From: Amycolatopsis nalaikhensis
GTDB taxonomy: Bacteria; Actinomycetota; Actinomycetes; Mycobacteriales; Pseudonocardiaceae
Assembly: GCF_030264295.1 (NCBI RefSeq)
Contig: NZ_CP127173.1
Span: 9,121,501 to 9,185,500, forward strand
Reading direction: 5' to 3'
DNA length: 64,000 bases
The notes below the pieces were generated by a model. The model was given only the letters and a program-made list of their open reading frames with translations. It searched no databases and was not told the DNA's origin. This document shows positions 58,631 to 64,000 of the stretch, piece after piece (the first letter of the stretch is position 1; each line of letters starts with the position of its first letter). The position numbers were made by a program, and so were the translations under genes.

Positions 58631-60496
58631 GTGAGACTCCGGGCCGTCCTGCTGACCGTCGCCGTCGCGCTGCCGCTCGCGGCGCTCTCCTCGAACCCGG
58701 CCGCGGCGGATCCGCCGCCGTGGTCCGGACCACTCAGCACCCAGGGCCGCTACCTCGTCGACGCCCACGGCGACCGGTTCAAGCTGAAGGCCGCCAACTG
58801 GCACGGCGCGAGCGGCACGTGGACCGGGTCGGGCGACGCGGCCGACCCCGCGAACCACCACGCGGGCGAAATCGCCTACCAGACCCCGCTCGGGCTGGAC
58901 CGCGTCCCGGTCGACACGGTCATCGACGGGCTCGCGCGGCTGGGCCTCAACAGCGTCCGGCTGCCGTTCTCGAACGCGATGATCCACGACCCGAACCCGG
59001 TACCCGACCTGCCGGCCAACCCCGCTTTGCGCGGCATGACGCCGTTGCGGGTGTACGACCACGTCGTCAAGCGGCTCACCGCGCGCGGCTTCGCCGTCAT
59101 CCTCAACAACCACACCACGACGTCGCGCTGGTGCTGCGGGCTCGACGGCAACGAACGCTGGAACACCGCCCAGTCCGAGCAGCGGTGGCAGGACGACTGG
59201 CTGTTCATGGCGCGCCGCTACGCCGCGAACAAGCGGGTCGTCGGCGCCGACCTGTACAACGAGGTCCGGAGGAACACCTTCGACGACCCGAACTGGGGCT
59301 GGGGCAACGGCATGGACTGGCAGCGCGCCAGTCAGCAGGTGGCCGACCGGATCCTGACCGAAGCCAACCGCGACCTGCTGATCTTCGTCGAGGGCATCAA
59401 CTGGACGGGACTGCCGGTCGACGGCCTCCCCCACGGCCGTCCGACGCTGGAACCCGCCCGGACGCTGTCGCACACGCTCGTCGACTCGGGAAAGCTGGTC
59501 TACTCGGCGCACTTCTACGGCTACACCGGTCCGAACCACTCCGGCGCGACGGGCATCGGTGAGACGCACGACCCGCGCTACCGCGACCTTTCACCCCAGC
59601 AGCTGCGGGACACGCTGTACCGGCAGGCCTTCTTCGTCTCGGCGGAGACCGGCAAGCACTACACCGCGCCGTTGTGGATCAGCGAGTTCGGCGAAGGCCG
59701 GAACACCACCGACCCGGCGTCGCGGGCGTGGTTCGAGAACTTCGTCGACTACCTGGCCGAGACGGACACGGACTTCGCGTACTGGCCCGCGGTCGGGTTC
59801 CAGACCGACGGCAAGGGCGACGGGTGGTCGCTGCTCGCCTGGGACGCGGCCGGCCACGGCATCGACGTGCTCGACGGCACGGACTGGCGCGGCCCGGCGT
59901 GGCGGCGGCTGGTCGGCGCGCCGTCGCACACCGGACCTGTCCCGGCGGCCGAGCACTGGTCGATGCTCAACCTGGATCACGCCGACTTCCAGGCCTCGCG
60001 CGCGGTGCGGGCGCAGCCGGACTGGAACCCGGGCGCGCGCAAGGGGGTCTGCCCCGACGGCCAACGCCTGGCCGGGCTCGCCCACACCGGCAACCGCGGC
60101 TTGTGCACGGGCACGCTCCCGGCGCCCACGGCGTACATCACCGTCCGCGACGAGTCCCATGTGGACACCGACTGGGCGTCCGGCTACACGAAGGTGCAGT
60201 GCCCGCCGGACCACGCGGTGGTGGGCTACGGCGTGACGGGAGCGGCGTTCTCGGCGGTCCTGTGCGGCCGGTCCGCGACGCCGCTGGGCCGGACGGGCCG
60301 CACGGTCTGGTTCGACCGCGGCGACAACCGCCCGGCCGGGGACCCGGGGGGAGACTTCGCTTCAGGCAACTACAAGGGCCAGTGCGCGCCGGGCGAGTAC
60401 GTCGCCGGGGTCGCGTACACGGGCCGCTTCGGCTCGAGCCGGACGCCCGACGCGCTCCTGTGCCGCCTGGTGGTCGTGAGTGGCGATTCGGGTTAG
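58631..60496 (+). CDS. Secreted GH5-like glycoside hydrolase with Cys-repeat tail
   Basis: 621 aa from GTG 58631; a TTG at 58619 with GGAG 4 bp upstream is an alternative start. Sec signal (AVLLTVAVALPLAALSS, AAADPP). Catalytic barrel about residues 35-430: KAANWHGASGTW, acid/base Glu in GADLYNEVRR, nucleophile in LWISEFGEG, in the cellulase/endoglucanase style of GH5. From about residue 474 a different tail contains three Cys-bounded units (see findings). The stop codon lies in the stem of the 60473-60518 palindrome. No CebR box was seen upstream. Confidence 0.87.
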   Translation: MRLRAVLLTVAVALPLAALSSNPAAADPPPWSGPLSTQGRYLVDAHGDRFKLKAANWHGASGTWTGSGDAADPANHHAGEIAYQTPLGLDRVPVDTVIDGLARLGLNSVRLPFSNAMIHDPNPVPDLPANPALRGMTPLRVYDHVVKRLTARGFAVILNNHTTTSRWCCGLDGNERWNTAQSEQRWQDDWLFMARRYAANKRVVGADLYNEVRRNTFDDPNWGWGNGMDWQRASQQVADRILTEANRDLLIFVEGINWTGLPVDGLPHGRPTLEPARTLSHTLVDSGKLVYSAHFYGYTGPNHSGATGIGETHDPRYRDLSPQQLRDTLYRQAFFVSAETGKHYTAPLWISEFGEGRNTTDPASRAWFENFVDYLAETDTDFAYWPAVGFQTDGKGDGWSLLAWDAAGHGIDVLDGTDWRGPAWRRLVGAPSHTGPVPAAEHWSMLNLDHADFQASRAVRAQPDWNPGARKGVCPDGQRLAGLAHTGNRGLCTGTLPAPTAYITVRDESHVDTDWASGYTKVQCPPDHAVVGYGVTGAAFSAVLCGRSATPLGRTGRTVWFDRGDNRPAGDPGGDFASGNYKGQCAPGEYVAGVAYTGRFGSSRTPDALLCRLVVVSGDSG

Positions 60497-60518
60497 AACC
60501 CTAATCGCCACTCACGAC
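60473..60518. terminator. Very strong palindromic terminator overlapping the GH5 stop codon
   Basis: GTCGTGAGTGGCGATT (60473-60488) pairs perfectly with AATCGCCACTCACGAC (60503-60518); after one C/T mismatch the inner GGGTT/AACCC also pair around a 2-nt AG. The last seven codons and the stop of the GH5 gene form the left arm. Lies between genes that converge (GH5 and the LLM oxidoreductase). Confidence 0.85.
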
Positions 60519-60532
60519 CGCCGGTCGAGCCG

Positions 60533-61555
60533 TCAGCGCCAGCCGAGCTCCGGGGCCACGTGCGTGAGGATGCTCTCCAGCACGTGCACGTTGTAGTCGA
60601 CCCCGAGCTGGTTCGGGATGGTCAGCAGCAGGGTGTCCGCGGCCTGGACGGCCTCGTCCTCCTTGAGCTCCCGCACCAGCTCGTCCGGTTCGGCGGCGTA
60701 GGAACGCCCGAAGATCGCCCGGGTGTTCTCGTCGATCATGCCGACCTGGTCGCGCGAGTGGCGGTCGCGGCCGAAGTACGCCCGGTCCAGGTCGTTGGTC
60801 AGCGCGAAGATGCTGCGGCTCACCGACACCCGCGGCTCCCGCTCGTGACCCGCTTCCTTCCACGCCTCGCGGTAGGCCTCGATCTGCTTGCGCTGCTGGA
60901 CGTGCAGCGGCTCACCGGTCTCGTCGTCCTTGAGCGTGGAGCTCTGCAGGTTCATGCCGAGTTTCGCGGCCCACGCCCCGGTCGCGTTCGAACCCGACCC
61001 CCACCAGATGCGGTCGCGCAGGCCCGGCGAGTGCGGCTCGAGCCGCAGCAGGCCCGGCGGGTTGGCGAACATCGGGCGCGGGTTCGGCTGCGCGAAGCCC
61101 TCGCCCTTCAGCAGTTCGAGGAGCACCTCGGTGCGCTGGCGGGCCATGTCGGCGTCCGTGTCGCCCTCCGCCGGCGCGTAGCCGAAGTACCGCCAGCCGT
61201 CGATCACCTGCTCGGGGGATCCCCGGCTGATGCCGAGCTGCAGCCTGCCGCCGGAGATGAGGTCGGCCGCGCCCGCGTCCTCGACCATGTACAGCGGGTT
61301 CTCGTAGCGCATGTCGATGACGCCGGTGCCGATCTCGATCTTCGACGTCCGCGCGCCGATCGCCGCGAGCAGCGGGAACGGGCTGGCCGCCTGCCGCGCG
61401 AAGTGGTGCACGCGGAAGTAGGCACCGTCGACGCCCAGCTCCTCGGCAGCGACGGCCAGGTCGATCGACTGGTGCAGGAAGTCCGCGGCGGACCGCGTCT
61501 CGGAGTGCGCGCTCGCCGACCAGTGGCCGAACGAGAGGAAGCCAATCTTCTTCAC
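60533..61555 (-). CDS. LLM-class flavin-dependent oxidoreductase
   Basis: 340 aa from GTG 61555, with GGGAGGGG just upstream. Luciferase-like barrel: KKIGFLSFGHWSAS, VHHFARQAASPFPLLAAIGA, IEIGTGVIDMRYENPLYMVE, GGRLQLGISRGSPEQVIDGW. Full length for the alkanal monooxygenase-like group, using FMNH2 or F420H2 with a wide range of substrates. Single-gene unit; the upstream gap to 61726 holds the TGAATGA palindrome pair. Confidence 0.88.
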   Translation of the reverse strand: MKKIGFLSFGHWSASAHSETRSAADFLHQSIDLAVAAEELGVDGAYFRVHHFARQAASPFPLLAAIGARTSKIEIGTGVIDMRYENPLYMVEDAGAADLISGGRLQLGISRGSPEQVIDGWRYFGYAPAEGDTDADMARQRTEVLLELLKGEGFAQPNPRPMFANPPGLLRLEPHSPGLRDRIWWGSGSNATGAWAAKLGMNLQSSTLKDDETGEPLHVQQRKQIEAYREAWKEAGHEREPRVSVSRSIFALTNDLDRAYFGRDRHSRDQVGMIDENTRAIFGRSYAAEPDELVRELKEDEAVQAADTLLLTIPNQLGVDYNVHVLESILTHVAPELGWR

Positions 61556-61610
61556 GCCCCTCCCAGCGCTTGGGCGACGCGTTTGATTCCCCGGTGTGAC
61601 CGCCGCGTGT

Positions 61611-61659
61611 CTTGAATGACTCATTCAGGTCTTCGGAGGTCTTGAATGACTCATTCAAG
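61611..61659. repeat. Two copies of a CTTGAATGA-C-TCATTCAAG palindrome
   Basis: Copy 1 at 61611-61627 (right end imperfect) and copy 2 at 61641-61659 (perfect 9+1+9). They are spaced 30 bp apart (three helical turns) between the divergent LLM and 471-aa genes. The spacing suits a regulator binding on one face of the helix; alternatively a dispersed actinomycete repeat. Confidence 0.6.
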
Positions 61660-61726
61660 ACGCCGCTGCCGGGGCCCGCGCGAGCCGAGCCCCGGCGCGT
61701 AAGGTGATCGCGACGGGAGGGCGGGG

Positions 61727-63142
61727 ATGGACGAAGCGGCGGCGATCGCCTCGGTGGTGGCGTGGATCCGGACCCGCGGCCTCGACTACCCGACCGAAGC
61801 CCTGACAGCCGACCGGTTCGCCGCGGGCTGGTGCGTGTACGCGCCCGCGGACGTCGACGACAGCGACCCGCTGGCGTTCCTCGAGATGCCGGTCGGCCAG
61901 TCGGTCTTCCTGGTCGGTGACTCCGGCCGGATCAAGGAGGTCTCGTCCGCGACGCCCCCGGCGATCGCCCAGGACGAGTTCCTCTTCGAGGAGTTCGCCG
62001 CCCGGCCGCCCGCGCCCGGGAGCGAAGGGGCCGCCGTCCTGGCCGAGTTCGGGTGGGTGTTCCGGCACGCGGCGGTGCCGCCGGACGTCGGCGGGTTCCC
62101 GCGCGGCCCGGTGGACGCCGACGATGCCGCCGCCGACCAGGCCGAGGCCCTGCTCGAGCCGATCGCGCGGGAGCTGGCCCGGCTCGGCCCGCCCGGCTGG
62201 GAGTGGTTCTCCGCGGAGTTCTCCGTGACTGTTTCCGCCGACGTCGCCCGGGTGCGGTTCCGGACCGGCGACCGGTCGGAGGCCGTTCCGGTGCCGCGGG
62301 CGGTGGTCGACCTGGTGCGCGCCCAGCGGGCCGTTGCGGCGCGGATGCCGTCCGGGCCGTGGTGGCGGCTGCTGGTGACCGGCAGCGACCTCGGCGAAAC
62401 CACCGCCGACTACGACTACGGCGTCGAGCCGTTCCCCGGCGACCAGCTCCTCGCTCCCGGCCACTACCGCAACGACGTCGTGGCCCATCCGCGCCCGGCG
62501 CTGCCCGTCTGGCTGGCCGGGTACATCGCGGGGCCCGCCGCGCAGGGCCGCCCACCGAGCCGGGCCGCCGACGACGCGGCCGCCGGCCGGCCCGCGGTCG
62601 CCGCCGCGGACCTCCCGCCGCTCGGCGACCTCTGGACTCGCTGGGCCGTGCTCGCGGCGGTGTCGGCCGGCCTCGGAGAGGAGCAGGGCCCCCGCATCCG
62701 CCCCGGCTCGGCGTCGTACGAAGACGCGGCCCGCAACGGCTCGACGCTGTACGTGCTGCCCGGGAACCGCGCGGTGCTCTCGGGCGGGCGCTGGAACTCC
62801 CCGCTGCTCGACGCCGCCTACAACGGCGGCGGGCCGCTGCCGGACCTGTTCACCGGGGCCCCGGCCTGGGTGACCGACAGCGTCCTCGACGAGCGTGGCC
62901 GCCGTGGCCTGCTGACGTTCTGCTTCTGGTGGACCGGCGACCGGTGGTACCGCGGCGAAACGGACACGTCCGGCGAACTCGGCGTCGCTCTGCCTCCGTT
63001 CCGGCCGCTGCCGCTGCTCGAAGTCGCGGCCCGCCGCTCCGTGACGCTGGAGGACATCGCCGACCACTTCGCCGAGGGCCCGGCGGCGGACCTGGACGTC
63101 GCCGCCGACCAGCTCAGCCTCGCGGGACTGCTCGAGCTGTGA
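61727..63142 (+). CDS. Unknown 471-aa protein
   Basis: Not firmly recognised. The first 85 residues (AAIASVVAWIRTRGLDY, AAGWCVYAPADVDDSDPLAF, VGQSVFLVGDSGRIKEVSS) resemble the YrhB/Imm35-type small domain found in immunity proteins. A linker and two further mixed alpha-beta segments follow, with Trp-rich LTFCFWWTGDRWYRGE near the C-terminus. No signal or membrane segment. A GGGAGGGCGGGG site precedes ATG 61727, and it is coupled to the next gene by a 4-bp overlap. It may be part of a toxin-immunity locus (inference only). Confidence 0.6.
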   Translation: MDEAAAIASVVAWIRTRGLDYPTEALTADRFAAGWCVYAPADVDDSDPLAFLEMPVGQSVFLVGDSGRIKEVSSATPPAIAQDEFLFEEFAARPPAPGSEGAAVLAEFGWVFRHAAVPPDVGGFPRGPVDADDAAADQAEALLEPIARELARLGPPGWEWFSAEFSVTVSADVARVRFRTGDRSEAVPVPRAVVDLVRAQRAVAARMPSGPWWRLLVTGSDLGETTADYDYGVEPFPGDQLLAPGHYRNDVVAHPRPALPVWLAGYIAGPAAQGRPPSRAADDAAAGRPAVAAADLPPLGDLWTRWAVLAAVSAGLGEEQGPRIRPGSASYEDAARNGSTLYVLPGNRAVLSGGRWNSPLLDAAYNGGGPLPDLFTGAPAWVTDSVLDERGRRGLLTFCFWWTGDRWYRGETDTSGELGVALPPFRPLPLLEVAARRSVTLEDIADHFAEGPAADLDVAADQLSLAGLLEL

Positions 63143-63708
63143 AGGTCACGTTCGCCGAGGACCACGTGTGTTTCGAGTGGTACCCCTTCCGCGGCGCCAC
63201 GGTCTACCGCGCGGGCGCCGTCCCGATCGCGCGGATCCGCGACGCCGACTGGCACGCGATCCGGCCGGAACTGCGCACCCGGCGCGGCGAGACGTTGTTC
63301 GTCCCGCGCGAGCAGAGCGGCGAGCTGGCGGAGTTCTGCCACCGCACGGGCATCCCCGAGGTGCGGCGCGCGGACGTCTGGGCGGACCTGCTCGAGCCGT
63401 TCCTCGACACGGAGTTCGGCGCCGAAGCCGAGCGGGCGACCCTGGGGAGGCTGCACGCCGCCGGGCTGCCGTCGGCCGAGGTGGCGCGGATCCGGGCGAG
63501 GATCACCCCGCTGATGGAGGCGTACAACTTCGACAGCATGCTGTGGGAGTGGGCGTACTTCGGGTTGTACGACCTGCTGCAGGCGGTGAACGGGCCGCTG
63601 GTGGCCCCGGCGGTCCGGGCCACGGCGGGTGACCCGGCCGAGGTCTACGCGTGGGCGATGCGGATCGCCGACGACGCCTGTATCGTCCGGCGGCCACCCG
63701 CCGACTAA
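63139..63708 (+). CDS. Unknown 189-aa protein
   Basis: GTG 63139 inside the stop of the 471-aa gene (GTGA). Soluble mixed alpha-beta protein: VTFAEDHVCFEWYPFRGATVY at the N-terminus, a basic middle (LRTRRGETLFVPREQS) and a helical C-terminal half ending in MLWEWAYFGLYDLLQAV. No family recognised. Coupled expression with its neighbour implies a shared job. Confidence 0.6.
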   Translation: MKVTFAEDHVCFEWYPFRGATVYRAGAVPIARIRDADWHAIRPELRTRRGETLFVPREQSGELAEFCHRTGIPEVRRADVWADLLEPFLDTEFGAEAERATLGRLHAAGLPSAEVARIRARITPLMEAYNFDSMLWEWAYFGLYDLLQAVNGPLVAPAVRATAGDPAEVYAWAMRIADDACIVRRPPAD

Positions 63709-63713
63709 CGGAC

Positions 63714-64000
63714 GTGGACCGTGATCACCCGGATACCGGACGTTCCCGGCGGCGCGTGGCCGTGCTGCTGGCCGCGGCCGCCGTCGCCGCCCTCGTCGCG
63801 GCGTTGTTCGTCCGCGGCGCCCTCTCGTGGACCGGCCTGCTCGACTGGCTCGGCAGCTGGTGGCTCGTGCTGCTCGCCGGGGCGCTGGCCGTCGCCGCCG
63901 CGACCGTGGCCTGGCGCGGCCGCACCGCTGCGTCACCGGCGCCGGAAGCCGAGCCGCGGGAAGGCCGCTGGTCGCGGGTCAGCACGCTCGTCACGGCGTT
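63714..64000 (+). CDS. Membrane protein, partial (runs off the right edge)
   Basis: Open from GTG 63714 to the window end (95 codons), 5 bp after the preceding stop. Begins VDRDHPDTGRSRRRVAV, followed by two hydrophobic helices (VLLAAAAVAALVAALFV and SWWLVLLAGALAVAAATVAW) and a charged Pro/Glu-rich stretch. Probably the third gene of the same operon. Function cannot be judged from the visible part. Confidence 0.55.
   Translation, partial: MDRDHPDTGRSRRRVAVLLAAAAVAALVAALFVRGALSWTGLLDWLGSWWLVLLAGALAVAAATVAWRGRTAASPAPEAEPREGRWSRVSTLVTA

Noticed and set aside
1..64000. tRNA, rRNA, CRISPR arrays, phage genes
   Set aside because: Looked for clover-leaf-like sequences, regularly spaced repeats and phage structural or integrase genes and saw none.

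Overview
The window is high-GC DNA with GTG/TTG starts, ATGA/GTGA overlaps between genes, many TetR/LysR/AraC/IclR regulators and secreted polysaccharide-degrading enzymes. This fits a filamentous actinomycete, most likely Amycolatopsis or a close pseudonocardiacean (inference from style and protein resemblance; no marker gene settles it). I see no rRNA, tRNA, CRISPR array, prophage, PKS or NRPS.

Left part (1-22.6 kb): a secreted lipase cut by the window edge and a cholesterol oxidase, divergent from a TetR gene whose start lies under an 18-bp perfect palindrome; a nucleotidyl-cyclase-like protein divergent from a Cro/C1-type regulator; LysR with an SDR and an LLM-type flavin oxidoreductase; katG-furA; two small unknown genes; a palindrome-rich gap; a membrane protein; a PaoABC-like molybdenum hydroxylase operon with a broken large subunit and an IS110-type element at its 5' end; AraC; an NAD-dependent DNA ligase; and a tightly overlapping VOC / 82-aa protein / hydrolase operon.

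Middle part (22.8-40.2 kb): a TetR / maleate-isomerase-like / aryl-AMP ligase / aryl-CoA hydroxylase-like operon faces a HyuA-HyuB pair whose B subunit carries an acetone-carboxylase-gamma-like zinc module, followed by a second aromatic flavin hydroxylase. Then come a rhamnogalacturonan lyase and an esterase-GH5-Fn3-CBM2 fusion behind a perfect CebR-type box, and a NarL-type two-component system.

Right part (40.2-51 kb): what looks like a nitroaromatic/arylamine island. It has two nitroreductases, a 4-hydroxylaminobenzoate-lyase-like protein, a (frameshifted) arylamine N-acetyltransferase, a TetR regulator, a glutamine-synthetase-like amide synthetase, a Rieske oxygenase with its reductase, a cupin, IclR and an MFS transporter. 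Four promoters in the island share a TGTAACG motif, which suggests one TetR regulon joining the nitroreductase branch and the transporter.

Far right (50.4-64 kb): a secreted S1 protease, an RraA-like protein, then a trypco2 / trypsin-NTPase-TPR / DUF4913 operon resembling the NTPase-centred conflict systems of actinomycetes; an MFS efflux pump with a MerR-type 19-bp-spacer promoter; a GH5 enzyme with a triplicated Cys-bounded tail; an LLM oxidoreductase; and unrecognised genes running off the right edge.

Four genes are each interrupted by a single-base insertion, and each insertion lies within a few bases 5' of an AGCT tetranucleotide on the coding strand. This may be a sequencing artefact rather than decay, so these genes should be read as possibly intact.
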